Of a stretch of 64,000 nt of DNA, positions 29,001 to 37,568 are shown piece after piece. Location of the stretch: positions 11,890 through 75,889 of the forward strand of contig JBFMAL010000006.1 in NCBI GenBank assembly GCA_040755615.1, written 5' to 3'. The notes beneath the pieces are model-generated. The model made no database searches, was not told the origin of the DNA, and saw only the letters and a list, made by a program, of their open reading frames with translations. The translations under genes were made by a program, and so were the position numbers. The DNA is from DYEP01 sp040755615 (GTDB lineage: Bacteria > Bacillota > Sulfobacillia > DUSP01 > DYEP01). Positions within the stretch are counted from its first letter, which is position 1. Every line of letters begins with the position of its first letter.

Positions 29001-29579
29001 GAGCTTACTGAGGGTTCTATCAACCCGCACGACCTGCTGAAGATCAAGGGCGTAAGAGCGGTTCAGACATACATGTTGCAGGAAGTACAGCGCGTATACA
29101 GGTTGCAGGGAGTGGATATTAACGACAAGCACATCGAAATAGTCATAAGGCAGATGCTCCGCAAGGTCAAGGTGGAAGACCCCGGCGATACGAGCCTGCT
29201 TCCCGGAGAGCAGGTTAACCTGTTCGAGTATGAAGAGGAGAACTCCCGGGCGCTGGAGCGCGGTGAAAGACCGGCAGTAGCAAAGCCCGTCCTGCTGGGC
29301 ATCACCAAGGCCTCCCTGGCGACGGATTCATTCCTGTCAGCCGCCTCGTTCCAGGAAACTACCAAGGTGCTTACTGAGGCCTCGATCAAAGGCCGGCAGG
29401 ATCCGCTGCTCGGGCTCAAGGAGAACGTCATAATAGGTAAGCTGATACCGGCGGGTACAGGGATGACGAGGTACAGGAACATTACGATCGAAAGCGCGGA
29501 CGGTGAAATGCCTTCTTTGCTGCCTGAACCAGCTCTTGGTACCGAACCCGCGGAAGACGTTTCGCCTCACGGGGAATGA
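26013..29579 (+). CDS. rpoC: DNA-directed RNA polymerase subunit beta'
   Basis: Catalytic subunit (1188 aa). Zinc-ribbon Cys at residues 80, 82, 95 and 98 (ECHCG and CDRCG), active-site NADFDGDQM at about 467-475, bridge-helix/trigger-loop region, and the second zinc cluster (CKTRHGVCINCYGRD). TTG 26013 is the likely start (MSIEERRIQE) with GGAAAGGGGAG upstream; an in-frame GTG at 25980 lacks one. Cotranscribed with rpoB. Confidence 0.96.
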   Translation: MSIEERRIQELPKFDGESKKTRDLNEFDSIKIGLASPEQIREWSRGEVKKPETINYRTLKPEKEGLFCEKIFGPQKDWECHCGKYKRVRYKGIVCDRCGVEVTRSKVRRERMGHIELAAPVSHIWYFKGIPSRMGAILDMSPRALEKVLYFASYIVTDPGTSPLTQKQLLTETEYREARDKYGNSFKAGLGAEAIKALLSQLDLDALARELREEVLSVSGQRRMRAMRRLEIVEAFRKSGNRPEWMILEVIPVIPPDLRPMVQLDGGRFATSDLNDLYRRVINRNNRLKRLLDLNAPDIIVRNEKRMLQEAVDALIDNGRRGRPVTGPGNRPLKSLSDMLKGKQGRFRQNLLGKRVDYSGRSVIVVGPQLKFHQCGLPKEMALELFKPFVMKKLVKDGLAHNIKSAKRMVERVRPEVWDVLEDVIREHPVLLNRAPTLHRLGIQAFEPVLVEGKAIQIHPLVCTAYNADFDGDQMAVHVPLSAEAQAEARVLMLSAHNILNPKDGQPVVTPSQDLVLGCYYLTLEKQKPEEEMKEFCSPDEAIISYDLGYTSLQEQIKVRMNGSKIVTTVGRLLFNERLPEALRYCNQVVDRKMLAEIVARCYRMFGTAVTAKTLDGLKELGFSFATKAGTTIGINDIVIPPQKQEILKEAESLVEQVEEQFKRGLITGEERYNKVIAIWNDARDKVTNALMQGLDKFNPVYMMAISGARGNVQQISQLAGMRGLMADPSGRILELPIKANFREGLTVLDYFTSTHGARKGLADTALRTADSGYLTRRLVDVSQDVIVRETDCGTTDGVRVSELRDGNEVVEPLYDRIVGRLAAEPVVDPATGEVLCQRNEMITEEIAERILAAGITEVRIRSVLTCKTRHGVCINCYGRDLATGRLIEIGEAVGIIAAQSIGEPGTQLTMRTFHTGGVAGEDITHGLPRVEELFEARKPKGQAVISEIDGIVKVTEGKNRREIQVTADNGEVMTYAVPYGARLKVRDGQFISAGDELTEGSINPHDLLKIKGVRAVQTYMLQEVQRVYRLQGVDINDKHIEIVIRQMLRKVKVEDPGDTSLLPGEQVNLFEYEEENSRALERGERPAVAKPVLLGITKASLATDSFLSAASFQETTKVLTEASIKGRQDPLLGLKENVIIGKLIPAGTGMTRYRNITIESADGEMPSLLPEPALGTEPAEDVSPHGE

Positions 29580-29767
29580 TCTCCGACAGCAGCATCTTAG
29601 GGCTACTGCAGCCCCAGCCTTTGGTAAATCGTCGGTGAGCAGGTAATCGAAGAACCAGATAATCGTGTGAAAGAAGACCTGTATCCTGCTTCGTGCTTCA
29701 GTGCCAGCATTAACGGACTATTTGCAAGCACAAGGCCATATCGGTAAGACGGACAGCCTAAAACCCA
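29580..29767 (+). other. Intergenic stretch after rpoC
   Basis: No gene seen. There are weak inverted repeats (for example around GGGCTACTGCAGCCCC, 29598-29613) but no T run that would make a good terminator. Confidence 0.4.
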
Positions 29768-29791
29768 GGGAGTTTCACCTACTATATCTTG
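29768..29791 (+). promoter_or_regulatory. Element shared by rpoB and str upstream regions, copy 2
   Basis: GGGAGTTTCACCTACTATAT followed by CTTG; partner of 21848-21873. Located 24 bases before the str -35. Confidence 0.5.
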
Positions 29792-29815
29792 ACACGGACC
29801 GAGGTCAACGGTTTA

Positions 29816-29844
29816 TTGACACCAAATGTTGCAGGTGCTAGAAT
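29816..29844 (+). promoter_or_regulatory. Promoter of the str operon
   Basis: TTGACA (29816-29821), 17-base spacer, TAGAAT (29839-29844). Confidence 0.85.
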
Positions 29845-29860
29845 AAAGAAGTGTCTTTCG

Positions 29861-29890
29861 GACAGTCCTCATGCACTGTTGAGGACTGTC
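29861..29890 (+). other. Stable hairpin in the str operon leader
   Basis: GACAGTCCTCA (29861-29871) and TGAGGACTGTC (29880-29890) form a perfect 11-bp stem with an eight-base loop near the transcript start. No T run, so not a terminator; it could be a regulatory or protective 5' structure. Confidence 0.65.
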
Positions 29891-29943
29891 ATGGTGAGTT
29901 CAGGATTTCCGACTCCTTTCAGAGAACGGGAGGGATTCTCAAT

Positions 29944-30195
29944 ATGTCCTTTGAAGCTCTGAAAGCGGCCAAGAAAAGGAGCATCGGCACAAAACAGACG
30001 TACAAAGCGATCAACCGCGGTAAGGCTGTTGAGGTGTTTGTGGCGAAAGACGCAGATGAGAGGGTAGTGCGCGGAATAATCTCTGCTTGCGCAGAATCCG
30101 GAGTCAAGCTCACGTATGTTGAATCAATGGCCCTGCTCGGCAGGGCGTGTGGTATTGAAGTATCCGCAGCGGCTGCTGCTATTTTATCTGAATAG
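29944..30195 (+). CDS. rplGB: L7Ae/L30e-family ribosomal protein (YbxF type)
   Basis: An 83-residue kink-turn RNA-binding protein of the L7Ae/L30e/S12e family, found in Firmicutes between rpoC and rpsL. Seen: SIGTKQTYKAINRGKAVEVF and the LLGRACGIEVSAA end. ATG 29944 with GGGAGGG upstream. First gene of the str operon. Confidence 0.93.
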   Translation: MSFEALKAAKKRSIGTKQTYKAINRGKAVEVFVAKDADERVVRGIISACAESGVKLTYVESMALLGRACGIEVSAAAAAILSE

Positions 30196-30209
30196 AAGGA
30201 GGTGTAGCG

Positions 30210-30584
30210 ATGCCGACTATCAATCAGCTGGTACGTAGAAGCCGTAAGGACGTCAGGGTTAAATCCGCTGCTCCGGCTCTGCGAGAGAACCCTCAGAAGC
30301 GTGGAGTATGTACTCGTGTTTGGACGATAACTCCGAAGAAACCCAATTCAGCCCTGCGAAAAGTCGCCAGAGTCCGGTTGACAAACGGAATGGAAGTTAC
30401 CGCTTACATCCCGGGAATCGGCCACAACCTACAGGAGCACTCCGTGGTGCTGGTGCGCGGCGGGCGTGTGAAGGACCTTCCGGGTGTACGTTACCATATT
30501 ATCCGGGGTACACTGGATACTGCAGGAGTGTCAAAGAGAGCCCAGGGCCGGTCCAAATACGGGGCTAAACGTCCCAAGAAGTAA
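30210..30584 (+). CDS. rpsL: 30S ribosomal protein S12
   Basis: Decoding-centre protein (124 aa). The streptomycin-site loops read TPKKPNSALRKVA and RGGRVKDLPGVRYH, with the normal Lys in KKPNS. SD AAGGAGGTG. Second gene of the str operon. Confidence 0.97.
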   Translation: MPTINQLVRRSRKDVRVKSAAPALRENPQKRGVCTRVWTITPKKPNSALRKVARVRLTNGMEVTAYIPGIGHNLQEHSVVLVRGGRVKDLPGVRYHIIRGTLDTAGVSKRAQGRSKYGAKRPKK

Positions 30585-30610
30585 GCTTTGGGCAAAGGAG
30601 GGAAGTTTGC

Positions 30611-31081
30611 ATGCCGAGAAGGGGTAGAGTATCAAGGCGCAAGATTCAGCCGGATCCGGTCTATGGCAGCGAAATGGTCGCACGCTTTATAAACAAAATC
30701 ATGGTAGACGGTAAGAAGAGCCTCGCCCAATCCATTTTTTATGACGCTATGAAAATTGTCGGTGAAAAGACGGGGAAAGACCCCGTAGAGGTTTTCGACA
30801 AGGCGCTTCGGAACGTCATGCCGGTGCTGGAAGTACGAGCACGCCGAGTCGGAGGATCAACCTACCAGGTCCCCGTTGAGGTCAGGGCGGAACGGAGGAT
30901 CGCGCTTGCAATGAGGTGGATGACGGGCTACGCTAGGGACAGGTCTGAGAGGACCATGCAGGAAAGGCTCGCTGGCGAGATCATAGACGCGGCCAACGGC
31001 ACCGGTGCTTCCGTTAAGAAGAAGGAAGATACTCACAGGATGGCAGAAGCCAATAAGGCATTTGCTCACTACAGGTGGTAA
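30611..31081 (+). CDS. rpsG: 30S ribosomal protein S7
   Basis: Head assembly initiator of the 30S subunit (156 aa). MPRRGRVSRRKIQPDPVYGS and the MARFINKIMVDGKKSLAQ-like helix are standard (here VARFINKIMVDGKK). In E. coli it is the translational repressor of the str operon. Followed by fusA. Confidence 0.97.
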   Translation: MPRRGRVSRRKIQPDPVYGSEMVARFINKIMVDGKKSLAQSIFYDAMKIVGEKTGKDPVEVFDKALRNVMPVLEVRARRVGGSTYQVPVEVRAERRIALAMRWMTGYARDRSERTMQERLAGEIIDAANGTGASVKKKEDTHRMAEANKAFAHYRW

Positions 31082-31113
31082 GCAGACAACACTTTACGAA
31101 GGGAGGTTTGGAG

Positions 31114-33207
31114 ATGCCCAGGGAACATGCTCTTTCAGTGACTCGCAATATTGGTATCATGGCGCATATCGACGCCGGAAAGACGACTACTACCGAGCGG
31201 ATCTTGTTTTATACAGGCAAGGTTCACCGCATGGGAGAAGTCCATGAGGGTTCTGCTACCATGGATTGGATGATCCAGGAGCAGGAACGGGGTATCACCA
31301 TTACCTCCGCTGCCACAACCTGCTACTGGCGAAATCACCGGATTAATATCATCGACACGCCCGGACACGTGGATTTCACGGTGGAAGTTGAACGCTCGCT
31401 CAGGGTGTTGGACGGCGCAGTAGCGATTTTCTGCGCCAAGGGAGGCGTTGAACCTCAGTCCGAGACTGTATGGCGGCAGGCTGACCGCTATCATGTACCA
31501 CGGATCGCGTTTGTGAACAAGATGGATATTGTGGGAGCAGATTTCCTTCGTGTTACCAGGATGATACACGAAAAACTCGGAATGCGGGCGGTGCCTGTTC
31601 AGCTTCCAGTGGGTGCCGAAGACTCGTTCCGGGGGATCGTGGACCTCATCACCATGAAGGCCATCTATTACACTGATGACCTGGGGACAAGAAGCGAGGA
31701 GACGGACATTCCCGACGACATGCTGGACGAGGTGATTGCGAAGCGCACCGAACTCATCGAGACTGCATCTGAGTTCGACGACGACCTCATGATGAAGTAC
31801 CTGGAGGGCCAGGAGATCACCGCTTCAGATATCCGGGCTGCGCTGCGTAAGGGCGTACTCGCTGTGCGGGTGGTCCCGGTTTTGTGTGGTTCGGCCTACA
31901 GGAACAAAGGAGTACAGCTTCTCCTTGATGCCGTTGTAGACTACCTGCCTTCGCCTCTGGACGTACCACCTGTTACAGGGTTTAACCCTTCGACAGGGAC
32001 TGAGGAGCAGAGGACGCCTGCGGACGATGAACCCTTCTCAGGCCTGGCTTTTAAGATCATGACAGACCCCTTTGTGGGCAAGTTGGCGTTTATCAGGGTG
32101 TATTCAGGCATACTGAAGGCTGGTTCATACGTGTACAATGCCAGCAGGGAGAAAAAGGAGCGCATCGGCAGAATCCTGAGGATGCACGCCAATCACCGCG
32201 AAGACGTACAAGAGGCTTTCACGGGGGAGATCATCGCGGTCGTAGGCCTGAGGGAGATTTCCACCGGCGATACGCTCTGCGATCTCGAACATCCCATTGT
32301 GCTCGAATCCATGGAATTCCCCGAACCCGTGATTTCCATTGCCATAGAGCCAAAGACTAAGGCCGACCAGGATAAGATGGGCGATTCGCTATCCAAACTG
32401 AGCGAGGAGGACCCTACCTTCCGTGCGCACACAGATGCGGAGACGGGCCAGACCATTATTTCCGGAATGGGCGAACTCCATCTCGAGATCATCGTGGATA
32501 GGCTCCTCAGGGAGTTCAAAGTAGGCGCGAACGTAGGGAAGCCCCAGGTCGCCTACAAGGAGAGCATCACAAGACCGGCTTCCGCGGAAGGCCGGTTCAT
32601 CAGGCAGACCGGGGGCAGGGGGCAGTATGGTCATGTTGTTATCCAGGTAGAACCTCTGGCACGAGGCCAGGGCTTTGAGTTCGAGAGCAAGATCGTAGGT
32701 GGCATTATACCCAAGGAGTATATCCCCGCTGTTGAAGTGGGTATCAGGGAAGCAATGCAAAATGGCGTACTAGCGGGCTTTCCCGTGGTAGACCTTAAGG
32801 CCTCGCTGATACACGGATCTTACCACGAGGTAGATTCCTCCGATGTTGCCTTCAAGATTGCGGGTTCTATGGCGCTCAGGGAGGCGGTCTCCAAAGCGGG
32901 AGGCGTGGTGCTCGAACCGGTGATGAAGGTGGAAGTGGTTGTACCTGAGGAGTATCTTGGAGATGTCCTGGGTGACCTGAACTCACGCAGAGGGCACATC
33001 ACGGGCATCGAAGGAAGGGGAGGTGCCCAGGTGATTAAAGGGCGGGTTCCTCTGTCAGAGATGTTTGGATACGCCACTGCGTTACGTTCAAAGACTCAGG
33101 GCCGCGGAACGTACACTATGCAGTTTCTTTGCTACGATGAATTACCGTCGCACCTGGCAGAGCAGATTATCGCAAGGGGTTACGGATACCGAGCTGTTTA
33201 TAAATAA
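31114..33207 (+). CDS. fusA: Translation elongation factor G
   Basis: Translocation GTPase (697 aa). G1 AHIDAGKT (17-24), G2 RGITITSAATT, G3 DTPGHVDFT, G4 NKMD, then domains II-V ending with the RGYGYRAVYK tail. ATG 31114 with GGGAGG upstream. Thirteen bases separate it from tuf copy 2. Confidence 0.97.
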   Translation: MPREHALSVTRNIGIMAHIDAGKTTTTERILFYTGKVHRMGEVHEGSATMDWMIQEQERGITITSAATTCYWRNHRINIIDTPGHVDFTVEVERSLRVLDGAVAIFCAKGGVEPQSETVWRQADRYHVPRIAFVNKMDIVGADFLRVTRMIHEKLGMRAVPVQLPVGAEDSFRGIVDLITMKAIYYTDDLGTRSEETDIPDDMLDEVIAKRTELIETASEFDDDLMMKYLEGQEITASDIRAALRKGVLAVRVVPVLCGSAYRNKGVQLLLDAVVDYLPSPLDVPPVTGFNPSTGTEEQRTPADDEPFSGLAFKIMTDPFVGKLAFIRVYSGILKAGSYVYNASREKKERIGRILRMHANHREDVQEAFTGEIIAVVGLREISTGDTLCDLEHPIVLESMEFPEPVISIAIEPKTKADQDKMGDSLSKLSEEDPTFRAHTDAETGQTIISGMGELHLEIIVDRLLREFKVGANVGKPQVAYKESITRPASAEGRFIRQTGGRGQYGHVVIQVEPLARGQGFEFESKIVGGIIPKEYIPAVEVGIREAMQNGVLAGFPVVDLKASLIHGSYHEVDSSDVAFKIAGSMALREAVSKAGGVVLEPVMKVEVVVPEEYLGDVLGDLNSRRGHITGIEGRGGAQVIKGRVPLSEMFGYATALRSKTQGRGTYTMQFLCYDELPSHLAEQIIARGYGYRAVYK

Positions 33208-33220
33208 GGGGGATTGACTG

Positions 33221-34423
33221 ATGGCCAAGAAGAAGTTTGAGAGAACAAAACCGCATGTAAACGTAGGTACGATAGGGCACATCGACCATGGGAAGACGAC
33301 GTTGACAGCGGCTATAACGAAGGTGCTGTCGGCTGTGGGGAAAGCGGAGTTTGTACCGTTTGACCAGATAGACAAGGCGCCGGAGGAGAAGGCCAGAGGG
33401 ATCACCATAGCGACGGCGCACGTTGAGTACGAGACGGACAAGAGGCACTACGCGCACGTGGACTGCCCCGGACACGCAGACTACATCAAGAACATGATCA
33501 CCGGAGCGGCGCAGATGGACGGAGCGATACTGGTGGTATCGGCAGCGGATGGTCCGATGCCGCAGACGCGGGAGCACATATTGCTGGCGAGGCAGGTGGG
33601 TGTGCCAGCGATGGTGGTGTTCTTGAACAAGGCGGACATGGTAGACGACCCGGAGTTGCTGGAGTTGGTGGAGCTTGAAGTGAGAGAGCTTTTGAGCAAG
33701 TACCAGTTCCCCGGGGACGAGACGCCTGTGATAGCGGGTTCTGCGCTGAGGGCGCTGGAGTGCGGTTGTGCGAAGAGGGAGTGCGAGTGGTGCGGGAAGC
33801 TGTGGGAATTGATGGACGCGGTAGACGAGTACATCCCCACGCCGCAAAGAGACGCAGACAAGCCGTTCCTGATGCCTGTTGAGGACGTATTTTCCATCAC
33901 GGGACGCGGGACGGTAGCGACAGGAAGAGTAGAGAGAGGTACAGTGAAAGTAGGAGACGAGGTTGAGATAGTAGGGTTCACGGAGAGGCCGAGGAAGACG
34001 GTGGTAACGGGTGTAGAGATGTTCCGGAAGCTGCTGGACCAAGCAGTGGCAGGGGACAACATCGGGACGCTGCTGCGCGGGGTGGACAAGGATGAGGTGG
34101 AGAGAGGGCAGGTACTGGCCAAGCCCGGGAGCATAAAGCCGCACACCAAGTTCAGCGCGCAGGTATACGTATTGACGAAAGAGGAAGGCGGAAGACACAC
34201 GCCGTTCTTCCAGGGGTACAAACCGCAGTTTTACTTCCGGACGACTGACGTGACAGGTCAGATCAAGCTGCCAGAAGGCATGGAGATGGTAATGCCTGGA
34301 GACAACGTGAACATGAAAGTAGAACTGATTACCCCCATCGCGATAGAAGAAGGACTGAGGTTTGCCATCAGGGAAGGCGGGCGGACCGTAGGAGCAGGTG
34401 CAGTTACGAGCATCGAGGATTAA
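33221..34423 (+). CDS. tuf: Translation elongation factor Tu (copy 2)
   Basis: Identical 400-residue EF-Tu in the canonical str operon position after fusA. It starts at ATG 33221 with GGGGG upstream. Its location suggests this is the ancestral copy; the other one stands behind the tRNA cluster. The biased codon use leaves the antisense frame almost stop-free. Confidence 0.97.
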   Translation: MAKKKFERTKPHVNVGTIGHIDHGKTTLTAAITKVLSAVGKAEFVPFDQIDKAPEEKARGITIATAHVEYETDKRHYAHVDCPGHADYIKNMITGAAQMDGAILVVSAADGPMPQTREHILLARQVGVPAMVVFLNKADMVDDPELLELVELEVRELLSKYQFPGDETPVIAGSALRALECGCAKRECEWCGKLWELMDAVDEYIPTPQRDADKPFLMPVEDVFSITGRGTVATGRVERGTVKVGDEVEIVGFTERPRKTVVTGVEMFRKLLDQAVAGDNIGTLLRGVDKDEVERGQVLAKPGSIKPHTKFSAQVYVLTKEEGGRHTPFFQGYKPQFYFRTTDVTGQIKLPEGMEMVMPGDNVNMKVELITPIAIEEGLRFAIREGGRTVGAGAVTSIED

Positions 34424-34433
34424 CCGACAAAAG

Positions 34434-34458
34434 CCGGGGGCGGATCGCACGCCCCCGG
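34434..34458 (+). terminator. GC-rich hairpin after tuf copy 2, no T run
   Basis: Same 9-bp stem as after copy 1, here only 44 bases before rpsJ with no promoter visible between, so at least part of transcription must pass it. Confidence 0.5.
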
Positions 34459-34501
34459 GTGGAAATCCACGGAAGGTTTCAAGTAGAAGGAGGGAAACGG
34501 T

Positions 34502-34810
34502 GTGGCTGGACAAAAAATCCGTATCCGCCTCAGGGCATTCGATCACAAGATCCTAGATCAGTCGGCCCAGAGGATTGTGGATGCAGCAAAAAGGACTGGA
34601 GCCAGCGTTTCCGGGCCGGTGCCGTTACCGACCGAACGTAGTGTTTATACCATACTTGTGGCGCCAAACGGAGAGAAGGATATCCGGGAACAATTCGAAA
34701 TGCGGGTACACAAACGCCTAATTGACATCCTTGAGCCCACGCCCAAAACGGTGGAAGCTTTGATGAAACTGGACCTGCCGGCTGGTGTGGACATCGAGAT
34801 CAAGCTGTAG
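34502..34810 (+). CDS. rpsJ: 30S ribosomal protein S10
   Basis: Head protein and NusE antitermination partner (102 aa). KIRIRLRAFDHKILDQSAQR is standard. GTG with AAGGAGGG upstream. First gene of the S10 cluster; no separate promoter seen. Confidence 0.97.
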   Translation: MAGQKIRIRLRAFDHKILDQSAQRIVDAAKRTGASVSGPVPLPTERSVYTILVAPNGEKDIREQFEMRVHKRLIDILEPTPKTVEALMKLDLPAGVDIEIKL

Positions 34811-34828
34811 GCAAGGGAGGTGGCAGGG

Positions 34829-35452
34829 GTGCGAAAGGCGATTTTGGGTAAGAAGATGGGAATGACCCAGATCTTCAACGACGAGGGTCATGCCATACCC
34901 GTCACGGTGGTTAAGGCAGGGCCCTGCGTCGTGGTTCAGAAGCGGAGCGTGGAGAAAGATGGGTATTCCGCTATTTGTGTAGGATTTGAAGACATGAAAG
35001 TGACCAAGGCCAACAAGGCCAAAAGGGGATACTTCGGGAGACTGCCATTGAAAAGGTTTGTGCGCGAATTCAGGCTGGATGATGCCGAAGAGTACCAGGT
35101 GGGGCAGGAGATCAAGGCGGACGTTTTCCAGCCGGGGGATATCGTAGACGTGACTGGCACCTCAAAGGGGAAGGGCTTTGCCGGTGGCATCAAGAGATGG
35201 AACTTCAAGCGCGGACCGATGGCGCACGGTTCCAAGTACCACAGAGGACCGGGATCACTTCAGTCAAGAGATGCATCCCGCGTGTTCAAAGGGAGAAAGC
35301 TTCCCGGCAGGCTCGGCGGGGAACGGGTAACCACCCAGGCGCTGAAAGTTGTCGGAGTCGACGCGGAACGTCACGTAATTCTGATCCGAGGTTCCATCCC
35401 TGGACCGAAGGGGTCCCTGGTAGCAATCAAGTCCAGTGTGAAGGCGAAGTAA
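34829..35452 (+). CDS. rplC: 50S ribosomal protein L3
   Basis: Early-assembly 23S binder close to the peptidyl-transferase centre (207 aa). Seen: RKAILGKKMGMTQIFNDEGH and the conserved loop GTSKGKGFAGGIKRW. GTG 34829 is chosen because GGGAGGTGG is correctly spaced; an in-frame GTG at 34820 lies inside that site. Confidence 0.95.
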   Translation: MRKAILGKKMGMTQIFNDEGHAIPVTVVKAGPCVVVQKRSVEKDGYSAICVGFEDMKVTKANKAKRGYFGRLPLKRFVREFRLDDAEEYQVGQEIKADVFQPGDIVDVTGTSKGKGFAGGIKRWNFKRGPMAHGSKYHRGPGSLQSRDASRVFKGRKLPGRLGGERVTTQALKVVGVDAERHVILIRGSIPGPKGSLVAIKSSVKAK

Positions 35453-35481
35453 CACGCCTGGTAGAGGAAGGAGGGAACACG

Positions 35482-36108
35482 GTGCCCACGGTAGCTGTTT
35501 ACAATACGGAAGGACAGCAGGTTGGAGAAATCGACCTGAACGAACGCATATTCGGAGCGGAAGTGAATCCTGCTCTCTTGCACCAGGCGGTGGTCACGTA
35601 CAGGGCCGCGCTGAGGAGAGGTACTGCTTCTACCAAGACCAGAGCGGAAGTGAGAGGTGGGGGCAGGAAACCCTGGAGGCAGAAAGGTACGGGTATGGCC
35701 AGGCACGGTACCCGGAGGTCGCCTCTTTGGCGGGGCGGCGGGATCGTGTTCGGGCCCAAACCCAGAGACTACACTTTGGAACTGCCGAAGAAGGCGAGGA
35801 AGGTTGCGCTCTGCTCGGCTCTATCGGCGAAGGTCAGGGACGGAAGCATCCGAGTACTCGAGTCCTGGACGCTCGCTGAACCCAAGACCAAGATGGTTGC
35901 GTCCGTGCTGTCCAATCTGAAAATCAGCGATGGCGCACTGATAGTAATAGGTTCCGCGGACCGCAACTTGCAGCTGTCATCCAGGAATCTGCCGGATGTC
36001 TCCACGGTACTTGCGGAGAATCTGAACGCTTACGACGTTCTAAGACACGAAAACCTGGTGCTCACCAAAGAGGCCGTAGACCGCATTGAGGAGGTGCTGG
36101 CCAGGTGA
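35482..36108 (+). CDS. rplD: 50S ribosomal protein L4
   Basis: Exit-tunnel protein (208 aa) and, in E. coli, S10-operon autoregulator. The tunnel loop GGGRKPWRQKGTGMARHGTR is intact. GTG 35482 with GAAGGAGGG. The frame is open upstream into rplC, but no ribosome site supports a longer protein. Overlaps rplW by four bases. Confidence 0.95.
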   Translation: MPTVAVYNTEGQQVGEIDLNERIFGAEVNPALLHQAVVTYRAALRRGTASTKTRAEVRGGGRKPWRQKGTGMARHGTRRSPLWRGGGIVFGPKPRDYTLELPKKARKVALCSALSAKVRDGSIRVLESWTLAEPKTKMVASVLSNLKISDGALIVIGSADRNLQLSSRNLPDVSTVLAENLNAYDVLRHENLVLTKEAVDRIEEVLAR

Positions 36109-36392
36109 AAGACCCGAGGGATATCATCATAAGACCCGTGGTTACGGAGAAGTCCAGCGGACGGATGCAGGACGGGAAATACACTTTTGCTGTGGCCATG
36201 GACGCAAACCGTACGGAGATCAAAGAGGCTGTGGAGTCCATTTTCAAGGTCCGCGTGACAAATGTCAATACCGTTAGGATGCAGGGTAAACTTCGCAGGA
36301 TGGGCAGGTTTGTCGGACGCAAGCCCAGCTGGAAGAAGGCAATTGTCACCCTGGCTCCCGGTCAGAAGATAGAACTCTTCGAAGGCATGTAA
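36105..36392 (+). CDS. rplW: 50S ribosomal protein L23
   Basis: Exit-site protein that docks SRP and trigger factor (95 aa). DIIIRPVVTEKSSG and the C-terminal KAIVTLAPGQKIELFEGM are standard. Its GTG overlaps the rplD stop (GTGA). Confidence 0.96.
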   Translation: MKDPRDIIIRPVVTEKSSGRMQDGKYTFAVAMDANRTEIKEAVESIFKVRVTNVNTVRMQGKLRRMGRFVGRKPSWKKAIVTLAPGQKIELFEGM

Positions 36393-36419
36393 CAGTGCCG
36401 AGAGAGGGAGGGACGAAGA

Positions 36420-37244
36420 ATGGCAGTCAAGACCTATAAACCTACTTCACCGGCCAGGCGTACAATGACCACATCTACCTTTGAGGAAGTAACTAAGAAG
36501 AAGCCCGAAAGGTCCTTGCTGGCTTCTTTGAAAGCAGATGCAGGTCGCAACAACAAGGGGCGTATTACCGTTCGTCACCGCGGCGGTGGGCACAGGCGGC
36601 TTTACCGCATCATCGACTTCAAGCGGGATAAGGACGGCGTGCCGGCGAAGGTGGCGGCGATCGAATACGATCCTAATCGCTCGGCCCGGATCGCCCTTCT
36701 GCATTACGCAGACGGAGAGAAACGCTACATCATCGCACCTGTAGGACTCGAAGTTGGTCACACCGTACAGTCCGGGGTAGATGCGGATATAAGGCCGGGG
36801 AATGCACTTCCTTTACGCAATATTCCTCTCGGCTCGTTTGTTCACAACATCGAGATGAAACCGGGCAAGGGGGGCCAGCTGGTGCGTGCTGCAGGCGCCG
36901 CAGCGCAGCTCATGGCGAAAGAAGGCGATTATGCGCTCCTTAGAATGCCTTCAGGCGAGCAGAGGTTGCTTCACCTCGACTGCAAAGCTACGATAGGCCA
37001 GGTAGGCAATGTGGACCACGAGAACATTTCGCTCGGTAAGGCAGGCAGGTCCCGGTGGCTCGGCAGAAGACCGACCGTGCGCGGCGTGGTGATGAACCCT
37101 GTGGATCACCCGCACGGAGGCGGAGAGGGCAAGTCTCCCATCGGCAGGAAGTCTCCTGTGACGCCCTGGGGCAAACCGGCCTTGGGTTACAGGACTCGCA
37201 AGAAAGCGAAACCTTCAGATAAGTATATTGTGAAACGCAGATAG
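36420..37244 (+). CDS. rplB: 50S ribosomal protein L2
   Basis: Peptidyl-transferase-centre protein (274 aa). The catalytic-region signature MNPVDHPHGGGEGKSPIGR and the N-terminal NNKGRITVRHRGGGHRRLYR are present. ATG with GAGGGAGGG upstream. Confidence 0.97.
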   Translation: MAVKTYKPTSPARRTMTTSTFEEVTKKKPERSLLASLKADAGRNNKGRITVRHRGGGHRRLYRIIDFKRDKDGVPAKVAAIEYDPNRSARIALLHYADGEKRYIIAPVGLEVGHTVQSGVDADIRPGNALPLRNIPLGSFVHNIEMKPGKGGQLVRAAGAAAQLMAKEGDYALLRMPSGEQRLLHLDCKATIGQVGNVDHENISLGKAGRSRWLGRRPTVRGVVMNPVDHPHGGGEGKSPIGRKSPVTPWGKPALGYRTRKKAKPSDKYIVKRR

Positions 37245-37262
37245 GTGAAAGGAGGGGACCAA

Positions 37263-37547
37263 ATGGGCAGATCGCTTAAGAAAGGCCCCTACGTTGACGC
37301 CAAGTTGCAGAAGAAAGTTTTGGAAATGAGCAACCGCGGTGAAAAAAGGGTCATTAAGACATGGGCCAGGGCATCAACCATTGTGCCAGAGATGGTCGGG
37401 CACACCATCGCGGTATATGACGGCCGGAGGCACGTGCCAATATACATCACCGAAGAGATGGTAGGTCACAAGTTGGGAGAATTTGCGCCGACCAGGACCT
37501 TCAGGGGCCACGGTCATCATACCGAAAGGTCCACGGCATTGAAGTAA
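37263..37547 (+). CDS. rpsS: 30S ribosomal protein S19
   Basis: Head protein contacting the A-site finger (94 aa). GRSLKKGPYVD and the C-terminal GEFAPTRTFRGH are standard. ATG 37263 follows AAAGGAGGGG; an in-frame GTG at 37245 is upstream of that site. Confidence 0.96.
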   Translation: MGRSLKKGPYVDAKLQKKVLEMSNRGEKRVIKTWARASTIVPEMVGHTIAVYDGRRHVPIYITEEMVGHKLGEFAPTRTFRGHGHHTERSTALK

Positions 37548-37568
37548 GGATTAAGGGGGGCTTTTCAC

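Larger units (their letters stand above)
33220..34462 (+). repeat. Duplicated tuf segment, copy 2
   Basis: Same sequence as 14928-16170 (see copy 1). Identity starts one base before the ATG and ends at GGGTGG after the hairpin; the flanks are unrelated. Confidence 0.9.

Noticed and set aside
29789..29794. Second TTGACA before the str operon
   Set aside because: No acceptable -10 at 16-18 bases; the TTGACA at 29816 has TAGAAT at 17.
30857..31069. Antisense small frame over rpsG
   Set aside because: Shadow frame within a conserved ribosomal gene, no initiation signal.
33167..34546. Long open frame antisense to tuf copy 2 (459 codons)
   Set aside because: Same artefact as for copy 1; it extends into unrelated flanks.
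35197..35481. N-terminal extension of L4 through rplC
   Set aside because: Out-of-frame translation of rplC; L4 normally starts at PTVAVYN, with a good ribosome site at 35482.
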